Shown piece by piece: positions 7,680 through 16,394 of a stretch of 64,000 nt of DNA. A program made the translations under genes and the position numbers. The notes beneath the pieces are model-generated. The model made no database searches. It saw only the letters and a program-made list of their open reading frames with translations, and had not been told where the DNA came from. The DNA comes from JACKOB01 sp024234575 (GTDB taxonomy: Bacteria > Pseudomonadota > Gammaproteobacteria > Pseudomonadales > Oleiphilaceae), in NCBI GenBank assembly GCA_051208035.1, contig JBPJFZ010000005.1, forward strand, positions 260,911 to 324,910. The letters are read 5' to 3'. The first letter of the stretch is position 1, and each line of letters begins with the position of its first letter.

Positions 7680-9683
7680 TCAGTCCATCAAATCAAAATC
7701 GCACACATGATGATGAAATCCGCTGCCAGTGCAATTCGCTTTATGATACTGCTTACCTTCTATCACTTCGTGTACTTTCGCATCAATAAACAAACGCACC
7801 AACTCTGTTTCGAGCATGCCTCGCTGTGCTTCTGCCTGCAAAATATTGAAGGCAACATTTAAGGGCACTGCTGGCTTATAGGGCCGATCAGATGCGGTAA
7901 GCGCATCGTAAATATCACACACGGTCATTATGCGTGAGGGTAAAGGTATCTGCTCACTGGTAATACCCTGGGGATAACCACTGCCGTCACACTTTTCATG
8001 ATGCGCACCAGCGATGTCCGGTATGTCTGCCAATTCGGGCGTCCAGGGAATCAAGCGCAAGAAGTTTTCAGTATGAACAACATGGGACTGAATCTCATCC
8101 CGTTCTTCATCGGTCAAGCTACCCTTGGGCACAGAAAGCGCTAAATGCTGCTTATCGGTAATCAGAGGCATAAATTCTCCCTCTGCATTAAGCACTGATA
8201 GTTGCCTGATTTCTCGCAGGTGATCGAAGTAGCCATCGGGCAATACTGACGGCTCATTCGCACTTTGGATGCGCTGCCAGAATTCATCCAGCCTCGCAAT
8301 TTCATCCTCGGCTCGGGCATTGACGAGCCGGAGGTCTGCATCACCGCCACCCTGCTTGACGATTTGCAGCTGCTTTTCCAACGCCTGCCGCCGCATATAT
8401 TCCTGCGTTAATCGTATACGGTAGCGTAGAACATCGTATTGATGTGCGGTCAGTTTCTTGGGCTTCACCAATACTGATTCGCGTACCCCAACTTTACCAA
8501 AATCATGCAGTAACGCCGCATAGCGTAAACTGGTTAAATCACGGCTCGAGAATTGATAATCTCGAAACCGGGATTCTTTTGACATAGGCATGACTTCTGC
8601 CAGCTTCAGGCATAAATCTGCCACACGGAACGAATGACCGCTGGTAGTAGGGTCGCGCTGCTCTATAGCAGCTACCGATGCCTGCACAAATCCATCAAAC
8701 AGACGCTTGATGCTTTCGATCAACATTCGGTTTTCAATGGCGATTGCTGACTGGCTGGCCAACGCTCTGAGTACCACTTTGGTACCCTCATCAAATGGCA
8801 CAACATGCTCATGCACTACATCCGGGCGATCTAAAATAACACCTGCGGTTCTGGTTCGGTTGATAAACTGTAGTACCCCAATTACTTCTTCCCGATGATT
8901 CATCATAGGAATCGCCAGCAAAGACACACTGCGGTAATGCATTTCTTCATCAAAACTGCGGTTAAATTGATAAGGGGCTTTTGGATCAATATGGTAGGCG
9001 TCGTCAATATTCAGCTCGGCACCGTGTGCTGCCACATAGCCTGCGATAGAGCCATCATTAAGAGAGAATTTCTTTTCCTGAAAGGGGAAGTCTATCGAAG
9101 CATTCTGTGCCAGCATGAATTTAAGCTGCGGGTTATCAGGTTCGGACTGATCCACCAAAAACAATGACACGGCGTCGCAGCAAGCCATTGCCCGACCTTC
9201 GGACAGGATTCGACCCAGCAATGTCGATAGTTTTTTCTCTGCCGACAGGGCAATGCCCAATTCTGCCAGCATCGCCAAACGCGAATTGGACTCTGACTCA
9301 TGTGCGATATCATCCGGGCGTTTGCTGCTTTGCTCATCGATATAGCGCTTTTGCACGGCATTAATCATGGCCATACGAATGTTCTTAACCGAGGTGCGAT
9401 AGGTAAAATCCTGTGGCAAATAAAAATCTGCGTCAATGTCGAGATTTTCTTCCGCACCCACTAGCGTCGATACAGACAGCTGCTGCCGCCAAGAGTCAGG
9501 CAAGCCGGCAACGAGTACATGATCAACAATAAACAGTGCAGCATTGCTGTCGATTAACTCATCCACCGTCGCAACCTGCACGCACTTGACGCCATGCTCT
9601 TGCAGCTGCTTCCTACAGCGGCTTCTCGCAAACTTCTCGCCATGCGCGATAACAATACTTTTTAAACCGCTATCAGACAACAC
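7680..9683 (-). CDS. GAF/HD-GYP phosphodiesterase with receiver-like N-terminus
   Basis: About 667 residues from GTG at 9683, chosen because GGAGGA lies 6 bases upstream; a longer reading to 9713 would place that site inside the gene. The N-terminal ~110 residues look like a degenerate receiver. A GAF-like domain follows (about 140-340). The HD-GYP domain then has HDFGK near residue 403 and HHEKCDGSGYPQG near residue 571 (numbered from 9713), so metal-binding and GYP residues are intact and c-di-GMP hydrolysis is likely. About 165 residues separate the two motifs, far more than usual, owing to an insertion rich in charged helices. It probably acts in the cytoplasm on motility or attachment. 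Confidence 0.78.
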   Translation of the reverse strand: MLSDSGLKSIVIAHGEKFARSRCRKQLQEHGVKCVQVATVDELIDSNAALFIVDHVLVAGLPDSWRQQLSVSTLVGAEENLDIDADFYLPQDFTYRTSVKNIRMAMINAVQKRYIDEQSSKRPDDIAHESESNSRLAMLAELGIALSAEKKLSTLLGRILSEGRAMACCDAVSLFLVDQSEPDNPQLKFMLAQNASIDFPFQEKKFSLNDGSIAGYVAAHGAELNIDDAYHIDPKAPYQFNRSFDEEMHYRSVSLLAIPMMNHREEVIGVLQFINRTRTAGVILDRPDVVHEHVVPFDEGTKVVLRALASQSAIAIENRMLIESIKRLFDGFVQASVAAIEQRDPTTSGHSFRVADLCLKLAEVMPMSKESRFRDYQFSSRDLTSLRYAALLHDFGKVGVRESVLVKPKKLTAHQYDVLRYRIRLTQEYMRRQALEKQLQIVKQGGGDADLRLVNARAEDEIARLDEFWQRIQSANEPSVLPDGYFDHLREIRQLSVLNAEGEFMPLITDKQHLALSVPKGSLTDEERDEIQSHVVHTENFLRLIPWTPELADIPDIAGAHHEKCDGSGYPQGITSEQIPLPSRIMTVCDIYDALTASDRPYKPAVPLNVAFNILQAEAQRGMLETELVRLFIDAKVHEVIEGKQYHKANCTGSGFHHHVCDFDLMD

Positions 9684-9808
9684 ACTCAATCCTCCACACA
9701 AGAGTACCCGCAATGTGGATATCTTCTCCTTAGATCATAGACCAGTATGAAAAAAGAACGAAATTGGCAGGCAAAGTTATCGAGCCAAACAGACCCGCCA
9801 GACGATTG

Positions 9809-10399
9809 TTAACATGAAGAAAGCTTTGGGTGTTGGCCACATAAAGTCACCGCTCCCGAAACCGAGTCATATTTAATCACGATCTGCCCGGTGTTTTGAT
9901 TGCCGGTATCACCGCCACGTCGATAAACATAGCTGCAGACCTTATTAGCGGTATGCCGATAGGATTGATAATCGGAGCCATCGTTGGTGATCGAAACCGA
10001 AGGAGCATCACTCAAGATCGCAGACCAGACACTGGCGCACCCTTGATTACCCTGGCCGACATTTTCGTTGCCCGTGCCTTTATTGATACCAATGGGATAA
10101 CCCTGGCTATTGGTATCGACAGTGCCATCACCAAACCCCGGTATGTTCTGCGTTTTGTCGGTGTAGCCACCAACAATAAACAGTTGCTTCACAAGCTGCA
10201 CAGATACCCGAAACGATGCGGCAATATATCCTGCACTGGCAAGCTCGGCTTCATCGTCCAAATCCGCAAATCTGGGCAGTGCAAATGCCGCGAGAATAGC
10301 CAAAATCGCGATCACGACAACAAGTTCGATAAGTGTAAATCCTTGCTTCGATACTGCTCGCTTTGATGCGACTAATTCGTATTTTTCGGTTTTATTCAT
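9809..10399 (-). CDS. Type IV prepilin, MshA-like
   Basis: 196 residues. The class III signal is clear: SKQG followed by FTLIELVVVIAILAILAAF, with cleavage expected after Gly20 and the conserved glutamate at position 5 of the mature protein. The C-terminal half has three separate cysteines (QGCASV, NKVCSYV, TLCGQH) plus a terminal Cys, and is glycine/asparagine-rich, as in MSHA-type minor or major pilins. No assembly genes lie in the window, so it is an orphan pilin that would use machinery encoded elsewhere. Adjacent c-di-GMP genes fit a role in attachment, but that is inference. Confidence 0.78.
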   Translation of the reverse strand: MNKTEKYELVASKRAVSKQGFTLIELVVVIAILAILAAFALPRFADLDDEAELASAGYIAASFRVSVQLVKQLFIVGGYTDKTQNIPGFGDGTVDTNSQGYPIGINKGTGNENVGQGNQGCASVWSAILSDAPSVSITNDGSDYQSYRHTANKVCSYVYRRGGDTGNQNTGQIVIKYDSVSGAVTLCGQHPKLSSC

Positions 10400-10513
10400 A
10401 TTAAACTTGAGATTACTTAATACGACGCTAACGGCAGTTGCTTTGCAACAAACTGCCCGGTTATTAACAGTCTAGCAGCGAAATGATTCTTTGCGTTGCG
10501 GCTTTGTGAAGCT

Positions 10514-11824
10514 CTAATGGGAGAGGTATCGCTCAAGTTCTGGGCGAAATGCCGCCTGAACCCCCATTCGCTTCATCATCCAATAATGTCCGGCAATCAT
10601 GCGATCAATAAAAATGCTATCGACTGGAGGTTTGAAAGAATCGAGATATTTAAAAACAGAAGAGGCATTGCGAGCGACCAATTGATGCAAATTGGCCTCG
10701 GCAAAATCATACGGCGTATCGGCGCTAGAAAACGGTTTGATAAAAATATCCCGCCACATGGCGTAGTACTCATCATCAATTGCCGGTTTATCTTCGACCC
10801 TTACGCCAAGATCTATCAACCGTTGATCAAGCGTAACGTAATCTTCGTTAATACCGGCAACCAAAGCTTTACGATAAGCTTCAACAATCTCTGGCTTCAG
10901 GTATTTAACACAACCGAAGTCGTACAAAACAATGCTACCATCTGGCCGAAAAGCAAAGTTACCCGCATGGGGGTCACCATGAATACACTTAAATTTAAAT
11001 AGCTGGTCGGCCATCATGGTAAAAATGCGGTGACCTATAAGATTAATCGTTTCTTGCGAATATTTGTCACTGGTGACGCCGCTTATGTGATCACCGTCGA
11101 CCCTTTCGAGTGTCAAAACACGTCGAGACGACAGGTGTGATACAACCGCTGGAATTTTCACCCACTCATCTTTTTGATGGAACTCGCTAAAAGCCTGAAT
11201 GTTTCTGGCTTCATTTTCGTAGTCCAGCTCTTCGTGGATGCGCTCGCGTATTTCAGCGAACAATGCGTCAACACTGGCCTTCGGTATCTTCAGCAAGCCA
11301 CCCAGTTTGAGCGTAGTGCGCAAGTGTTTGAGGTCTGAATCACAAGACTCATCGACACCAGGATATTGGATTTTTACGATAACCGTTTGCCCGTCGTGGG
11401 TAACGGCCTCATGTACTTGACCGATTGAGGCGGCGGCGTAGGGTTCTTGGGAAAAAGATGCAAAAAGTACATCCGGCTCATTACCAAGTTCGATGCGGAT
11501 TTGCTCGGCGATAACCGAAAAGTCTACCGGTGGCGCTTCTTTTTGCAGCTTTTGCAACGCCATAGAAAACTCGGCAGGCAAAAAATCCTGCGTTTGCGAG
11601 GCAATCTGCCCCACCTTCATCACCGCCCCTTTTAACTCACCAAGCGTATCAGCAATATTGTCGGCCATTTTCGTGTAAGAGCGAGAGAGGCGTTCGGCAT
11701 TTTTTTCATCGGAAGCAAAGGCACCTATCACCTTATCAACTGCATAACGACTAGCAACAGACGCAGTCATGCCAGCGAGCTTCATAAATCTTCCGGTTCT
11801 GGTCGTCACTGGCTTTTTTGACAT
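10514..11824 (-). CDS. ABC1/UbiB-family atypical kinase
   Basis: 436 residues. The family marks are present: KGAVMKVGQIASQ (KxGQ), the alanine-rich loop AAASIGQVHEA that replaces the P-loop, the catalytic IHGDPHAGNF and the metal-binding LYDFG. This is the UbiB/COQ8/ABC1 family of atypical kinase or ATPase proteins, linked to quinone and lipid biology. It lacks the C-terminal membrane segments of true UbiB and resembles the soluble AarF-like or ADCK-like group. Neighbouring genes do not define its substrate. The ATG at 11824 gives the natural N-terminus. Confidence 0.82.
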   Translation of the reverse strand: MSKKPVTTRTGRFMKLAGMTASVASRYAVDKVIGAFASDEKNAERLSRSYTKMADNIADTLGELKGAVMKVGQIASQTQDFLPAEFSMALQKLQKEAPPVDFSVIAEQIRIELGNEPDVLFASFSQEPYAAASIGQVHEAVTHDGQTVIVKIQYPGVDESCDSDLKHLRTTLKLGGLLKIPKASVDALFAEIRERIHEELDYENEARNIQAFSEFHQKDEWVKIPAVVSHLSSRRVLTLERVDGDHISGVTSDKYSQETINLIGHRIFTMMADQLFKFKCIHGDPHAGNFAFRPDGSIVLYDFGCVKYLKPEIVEAYRKALVAGINEDYVTLDQRLIDLGVRVEDKPAIDDEYYAMWRDIFIKPFSSADTPYDFAEANLHQLVARNASSVFKYLDSFKPPVDSIFIDRMIAGHYWMMKRMGVQAAFRPELERYLSH

Positions 11825-11883
11825 GCAGACTCGCCTCTGGCATTTAAATTATTTAAGAACCTTGTTTATCCATGCAAAGACCC

Positions 11884-12561
11884 TTAACGATTTTTTTGCG
11901 GTACCACTACTGCACTGCATGTAAGCAGGTCGTTGAGCTGTGCTGTAAGCTTTTGCCCAACTTCAATGGGACCCACGCCTTTGGGTGTGCCGGTTAGCAC
12001 AACATCACCGGGTTTGAGGGTGAACTGGCTAGACATATAAGCAATTAACGGCAGAATAGGGTTCAACATATCGCTGGTCAGACCATCCTGTCTAACCTCA
12101 TCATCAATCGCCAATGCTATTCTTGCCGATTGAGGTGCAGCCAATTTATCTGCCGCAACAAAACGCGACAGCGGGCAGGCACCATCAAAACATTTAGCCC
12201 GCTCCCACGGCAGCCCTTTCTCTTTCAGCTCAGACTGCACATCCCGAAGCGTCAAATCCAATGCCAGGCCATAACCGGCAATGGCTTGCTCTACGTCCGT
12301 TACATCAGCATTGGTCAATGTTTTTCCAATAAGCACCGCCAGCTCCAGCTCATAATGAACGCTCCCCCTACCCACGGGAATTTGCACCTCGCCTTCGAAA
12401 GCGGCGGCGGAGGTTTCTGGCTTAATAAAAAGTATTGGTGATGCCGGTATCGGATTATTGAGCTCTTTGGCATGCTCGGCATAGTTACGCCCTACACAGA
12501 CAATTTTACCCAGAGGATGTCCAAATGTTCGACCATCGCTAAAACGGTGAGAGTAGTTCAT
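11884..12561 (-). CDS. Fumarylacetoacetate hydrolase family protein (YcgM/FAHD1-like)
   Basis: 225 residues with the FAH-fold core: GRNYAEHAKELNNP, ILFIKPETS, the metal site YELELAVLIG, and the C-terminal GDVVLTGTPKGVGP. Small FAH proteins of this size are acylpyruvate hydrolases or oxaloacetate decarboxylases rather than true fumarylacetoacetases. The gene lies downstream of the FAD-linked hydroxyacid dehydrogenase in the same direction, 88 bp away, consistent with 2-oxoacid metabolism. The substrate is not determined by sequence. Confidence 0.82.
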   Translation of the reverse strand: MNYSHRFSDGRTFGHPLGKIVCVGRNYAEHAKELNNPIPASPILFIKPETSAAAFEGEVQIPVGRGSVHYELELAVLIGKTLTNADVTDVEQAIAGYGLALDLTLRDVQSELKEKGLPWERAKCFDGACPLSRFVAADKLAAPQSARIALAIDDEVRQDGLTSDMLNPILPLIAYMSSQFTLKPGDVVLTGTPKGVGPIEVGQKLTAQLNDLLTCSAVVVPQKNR

Positions 12562-12649
12562 AGAAAATCCTTAAGTAGTCAGGGTAACAAACGGCACAGA
12601 CGTTAATAAAGGCGCGTCCCATCAAAGCGAGCGCAATAACTATCAGAAC

Positions 12650-14047
12650 TTACAGGTCAATGACCTTGCCCGGATTCATGATGTTGTTTGGATCAAACAC
12701 GCGTTTAATGCCTCGAAGGTACTCGATTTCGACCGCGCTGCGGGTATATTCAAGGTAGTCTTTTTTAACCAGACCAACGCCGTGCTCGGCAGAAATACTA
12801 CCACGATACTTTTCGACAATATCAAACACCCATTTATTCACTTGCTGGCACTTTGCGAAGAACGCTTCTTTTGGTAAATCGGCAGGTTTTAAAATATTGA
12901 GATGTAAATTGCCATCGCCAATATGCCCAAACCAGATTATCTCGAAGTCTGGATAGTGATTGGTAACCACTTCATTTATTTCATTCAAAAATGCCGGCAC
13001 TTTAGAGACAACCACCGATATATCATTCTTATACGGTGTATGCACAGAAATGGATTCAGAGATTCCCTCTCGCAAACGCCAGAGATTATTCGCCTGCGTC
13101 TCACTCTGGCTTATTACCCCATCCACAACCCAGCCTTTTTCAACACAGTTCTCGAAAATAGCCATGGCATCATCCATCACCTGATCAGACACCGCTTCAA
13201 ACTCAAGCAGTGCATAGTAAGGAGCCTCAGACTCGAATGGCGCAGAAATATCACTGTGCCGCAACACATGCTGCATTGCCTGATGGGAGAAAAACTCGTA
13301 GGCGGTCAGATCAATCTTCTGTTGAAACGCCTGTAACACATCCATGGTATTGCTGATATCTGGCAACCCTAGGACAAGCACCGTTAGGTCAGATGGCTTG
13401 CGGGTCAGTTTCATTGTTGCTTCGGTAATGAAACCGAGCGTCCCTTCTGCGCCAATAAACAGGTGTCGTAAATCATAACCCGTATTGTTTTTGGCCAGGT
13501 CTTTGTTCAGCTCTATCACATCACCTTTGCCGGTAACAACCGTTAATCCTGCCACCCAGTCACGACTCATACCATAACGAATCACTTTAATGCCGCCTGC
13601 GTTGGTCGACAGGTTACCGCCCAACTGGCTTGAGCCCGCGGAAGCAAAATCAACGGGGTAATACAAACCGTTATCTTCGGCATAGTCCTGTAACTGCTGA
13701 GTGATAACACCGGCCTGACATTTCACCGTGCGGTCATTTTCATTCAATTCGAGGATCTGATTCATGTAGTCAAATGCCACCACAATTTCACCGTTGGTCG
13801 CCACGGCACCGGCGCTTAAACCGGTTCTACCGCCAGAAGGCACCAAACCAATACGGTTTTCATTCGCAAACTTTACAATCGCCTGAACCTGGGCTGTCGA
13901 TTTGGGAAAAACGATGGCTAATGGTGTCGGCTCATAGATTTTCGTCCAATCCTTACCAAATGTTACCAATGAATCCCGATCCGTTTTTACCTTGCCTTCA
14001 TCTACCAATAACTTGAGGCCTTCGACTAACTGTTCCGCACTAGACAT
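12650..14047 (-). CDS. FAD-linked D-2-hydroxyacid dehydrogenase, probable D-2-hydroxyglutarate dehydrogenase
   Basis: 465 residues from ATG 14047 (MSSAEQ), chosen over 14125 because the extra 26 residues are not family-like and AGAAGA precedes this ATG. The N-terminal FAD_binding_4 domain has VPSGGRTGLSAGAVAT and GSSQLGGNLSTNAGG. The C-terminal FAD-oxidase domain has HIGDGNLHLNIL and SAEHGVGLVKK. The family includes GlcD, D-lactate and D-2-hydroxyglutarate dehydrogenases. Divergence from serA points to D-2-hydroxyglutarate: SerA can reduce 2-oxoglutarate while oxidising 3-phosphoglycerate, and the dehydrogenase recycles the product. This pairing is known from Pseudomonas stutzeri; function here is inferred. 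Confidence 0.75.
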   Translation of the reverse strand: MSSAEQLVEGLKLLVDEGKVKTDRDSLVTFGKDWTKIYEPTPLAIVFPKSTAQVQAIVKFANENRIGLVPSGGRTGLSAGAVATNGEIVVAFDYMNQILELNENDRTVKCQAGVITQQLQDYAEDNGLYYPVDFASAGSSQLGGNLSTNAGGIKVIRYGMSRDWVAGLTVVTGKGDVIELNKDLAKNNTGYDLRHLFIGAEGTLGFITEATMKLTRKPSDLTVLVLGLPDISNTMDVLQAFQQKIDLTAYEFFSHQAMQHVLRHSDISAPFESEAPYYALLEFEAVSDQVMDDAMAIFENCVEKGWVVDGVISQSETQANNLWRLREGISESISVHTPYKNDISVVVSKVPAFLNEINEVVTNHYPDFEIIWFGHIGDGNLHLNILKPADLPKEAFFAKCQQVNKWVFDIVEKYRGSISAEHGVGLVKKDYLEYTRSAVEIEYLRGIKRVFDPNNIMNPGKVIDL

Positions 14048-14171
14048 TTCTTCTGTTCTCAATTTTGTGTAATTCAAAAAGACTCTGCAGAAAACACCAC
14101 AGGCACCCTCTGCGATAACGCACACGCTTTCACAAGCAGCATGGCCGGTTTCAATATTTTTGCAAAATGGT

Positions 14172-14199
14172 CTGTCAACTTTAAGATTTGTGCTATTAT
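14172..14199 (+). promoter_or_regulatory. Candidate sigma70 promoter of serA
   Basis: CTGTCA (14172-14177) and TATTAT (14194-14199) are separated by 16 bases, matching the -35 and -10 consensus at 4/6 and 5/6. A start near 14206 would leave about 220 bases of untranslated leader before serA. Confidence 0.45.
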
Positions 14200-14205
14200 A
14201 CCGCG

Positions 14206-14426
14206 CTTATTTCTGAAGATCCCGATCTCAATGCAAAAAGCATTTCGGCCTAGGCTTAGTGGCCGAGGTTTGTATAGGTATCGGTCACTTAACAGCAGGC
14301 GCCAGCTTAGAGGCACTGAGTATTTCGAATTATCGATAAATACTCAACCAAACCTCCTGAAAAACAGGAAAACAGGTTAAGCAGGCTTCGTATTTTTAGC
14401 TATATCAGACAGGTTAGACCACCATC
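14206..14426 (+). promoter_or_regulatory. Structured untranslated leader of serA
   Basis: The 379-base gap between the dehydrogenase and serA has no convincing gene. The part after the promoter can form a 6-bp hairpin TCGGCC/GGCCGA (14245-14250, 14261-14266), a perfect 8-bp hairpin GAGTATTT/AAATACTC (14318-14325, 14338-14345) and a small CCTG/CAGG stem just after it. No T-run follows any of them. The spacing suggests a folded leader; I do not recognise a named riboswitch class in it. Confidence 0.4.
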
Positions 14427-15656
14427 ATGACTACAACGTCACTGGACAAAAGCAAGATTAAATTCCTCTTATTGGAAGGCTTACACCAATCTGCGGTAGA
14501 TACGCTCAACAACGCAGGCTATACCAATATTGAATACCTGACAGGCTCATTGTCAGAAGAAGAACTGATCGAAAAAATCGCTGACGTTCATTTTATTGGT
14601 ATTCGCTCGCGCACCCAGCTGACCGAAAAAGTTTTTGAAGCAGCCTCTCGTCTGATTGCCGTTGGTTGTTTTTGCATAGGAACCAACCAGGTTAACCTCG
14701 ATGCAGCAACCGCTCGCGGTGTCGCGGTATTTAATGCGCCCTACTCTAATACCCGCAGCGTTGCAGAGCTTGTTCTGGCCGAAGCTATTCTGTTGCTACG
14801 CGGCATTCCAGAAAAAAGCGCCAAAGCACATCGTGGCGAGTGGTTAAAGTCAGCTAATAACAGTTATGAAATCCGTGGCAAGAAGCTCGGTATCGTAGGC
14901 TACGGCAGCATAGGTACCCAGTTGTCTGTTTTGGCAGAATCTTTGGGCATGAAAGTTTATTTCTGCGATATCGTCACCAAACTTCCTTTAGGGAACGCAA
15001 CGCAACTGGGCTCGCTAAAAGAGTTGCTTGAGACAGTTGATATCGTCAGCCTGCATGTTCCCGAGACCGGCGCAACGAAAGACATGATGGGTGAAGAGCA
15101 ATTTGCACAAATGCGTGAAGGCAGCATCTTTATTAACGCTGCCCGAGGCACGGTTGTCGACATTGATGCGCTATGTGCCGTATTGAAGTCAGGCAAGCTG
15201 CTTGGTGCGGCCATCGATGTATTCCCTGTTGAACCTAAGTCCAATAAAGAAGAGTTTATCTCTCCATTACGCGAGTTTGACAACACCATCCTGACCCCGC
15301 ATGTCGGTGGCAGCACGATGGAAGCACAAGAAAACATTGGTTTCGAAGTTGCCGAAAAGCTATATAAGTACAGCGACACCGGCGCTTCGGTTTCATCTGT
15401 AAACTTCCCAGAGGTGGCACTGCCTGCTCACCCAAACAATCACAGACTGCTGCATATTCACGAGAATATTCCTGGCGTTATGTCAGAAATCAACAAAGTA
15501 TTCTCTGACAACAATATCAATATCTGCGGACAATACCTGCAGACTAATGAAAATGTTGGCTACGTCGTAATTGATGTAAACAAAGAATACAGCGAAATCG
15601 CTATGGAAAAACTCAAGTCTGTGAAAGGCACCATCCGCAGCCGCGTGCTGTTCTAG
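14427..15656 (+). CDS. serA: D-3-phosphoglycerate dehydrogenase
   Basis: 409 residues, matching the ~410 of E. coli-type SerA. It carries out the first step of serine synthesis, oxidising 3-phosphoglycerate with NAD. Visible marks: GCFCIGTNQVNLDAA of the substrate domain, NAD motif GIVGYGSIGTQL, catalytic arginine in NAARGTVVD, and the histidine in LTPHVGGST. The C-terminal ACT domain (HRLLHIHENIPGVMSEIN to the end at RSRVLF) is the short type that binds serine for feedback inhibition. It is divergent from a D-2-hydroxyglutarate dehydrogenase-like gene and followed by a strong terminator, so it is probably monocistronic. Confidence 0.95.
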   Translation: MTTTSLDKSKIKFLLLEGLHQSAVDTLNNAGYTNIEYLTGSLSEEELIEKIADVHFIGIRSRTQLTEKVFEAASRLIAVGCFCIGTNQVNLDAATARGVAVFNAPYSNTRSVAELVLAEAILLLRGIPEKSAKAHRGEWLKSANNSYEIRGKKLGIVGYGSIGTQLSVLAESLGMKVYFCDIVTKLPLGNATQLGSLKELLETVDIVSLHVPETGATKDMMGEEQFAQMREGSIFINAARGTVVDIDALCAVLKSGKLLGAAIDVFPVEPKSNKEEFISPLREFDNTILTPHVGGSTMEAQENIGFEVAEKLYKYSDTGASVSSVNFPEVALPAHPNNHRLLHIHENIPGVMSEINKVFSDNNINICGQYLQTNENVGYVVIDVNKEYSEIAMEKLKSVKGTIRSRVLF

Positions 15657-15673
15657 GCCAACTTTGCAGATAC

Positions 15674-15706
15674 AAAAAAAGGGCGGTTACATCGCCCTTT
15701 TTTATT
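15674..15706. terminator. Bidirectional terminator between serA and the OmpA-type gene
   Basis: GGGCG/CGCCC stem (15681-15685, 15693-15697) with a 7-base loop, flanked by an A-run on the left and a T-run on the right. It can serve both convergent genes as an intrinsic terminator. Confidence 0.88.
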
Positions 15707-15724
15707 TTCAAACTGAACCCCGCC

Positions 15725-16384
15725 TTATAATGGCAACAGCTTCAACTCAACCCTTCTGTTCTGCTCGCGACCTTCCGGCGTATTGTTAGAAGCCACAGGG
15801 TATCTTGGCCCAAAGCCGGACGCATGAATTCGGCCAGAGGATACGCCTTGTGTCATTAACACACTTTTCACGCTCATCGCTCTCTGCTCACTCAGCGTCT
15901 GGTTTGTTTGCAGACTTCCGGTAGAGTCCGTGTGGCCGGCAACCTCGATGGCAGTTTTATCAAATTCTTTCAATACCAGACCGACCGACTCCAACACCCC
16001 AACGAAAGACGACTTCACATTAGATTTGCCCGTATCAAAAGTAATATTACCGGGCATGACCAAAGTGATCTCATCACCGTTTCGGACAACCTGCACACCG
16101 CTACCCTGAAGCTTATGGCGTAACTCGGACTCTTGTTTATCCATGTAGTAACCAACACCACCACCAACAGCACCACCTGCCGCAGCGCCGATAAGAGCGC
16201 CCTTGCCTCGATCTTTCTTGTTCGCCGCCGCACCAATCGCAGCACCAGCAACCGCACCCACAACAGCACCTGTTGTTGCGTTAGAGACTTTCTCTTCGCC
16301 GGTATAAGGGTCGTAAGTCATACACCCAGAGCTTAACGCTCCAGCACAAACCACTGCCACCCACATTCCTGTTCTTTTCATCAT
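15725..16384 (-). CDS. OmpA-family lipoprotein with glycine-zipper segment
   Basis: 219 residues. A lipoprotein signal ends in the lipobox LSSGC. A glycine-zipper region follows (ATTGAVVGAVAGAAIGAA and a second run GALIGAAAGGAVGGGVG, about 37-80). The C-terminal OmpA domain (about 110-217) has ITFDTGKSNVKSS, VAGHTDSTGS and NRRVEL, the peptidoglycan-binding arrangement. The protein therefore probably tethers the outer membrane to the wall, as YiaD/Pal-like proteins do. It is the last gene of a four-gene minus-strand group of envelope proteins, 10 bp after the hydrolase gene. Confidence 0.85.
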   Translation of the reverse strand: MMKRTGMWVAVVCAGALSSGCMTYDPYTGEEKVSNATTGAVVGAVAGAAIGAAANKKDRGKGALIGAAAGGAVGGGVGYYMDKQESELRHKLQGSGVQVVRNGDEITLVMPGNITFDTGKSNVKSSFVGVLESVGLVLKEFDKTAIEVAGHTDSTGSLQTNQTLSEQRAMSVKSVLMTQGVSSGRIHASGFGPRYPVASNNTPEGREQNRRVELKLLPL

Positions 16385-16394
16385 GCCCCCAATC

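Noticed and set aside
9896..10366. 156-residue plus-strand frame
   Set aside because: Shadow of the pilin gene, whose signal and cleavage motif are clear on the minus strand.
10496..11002. 168-residue plus-strand frame
   Set aside because: Shadow of the ABC1/UbiB-type kinase gene, whose catalytic motifs are intact.
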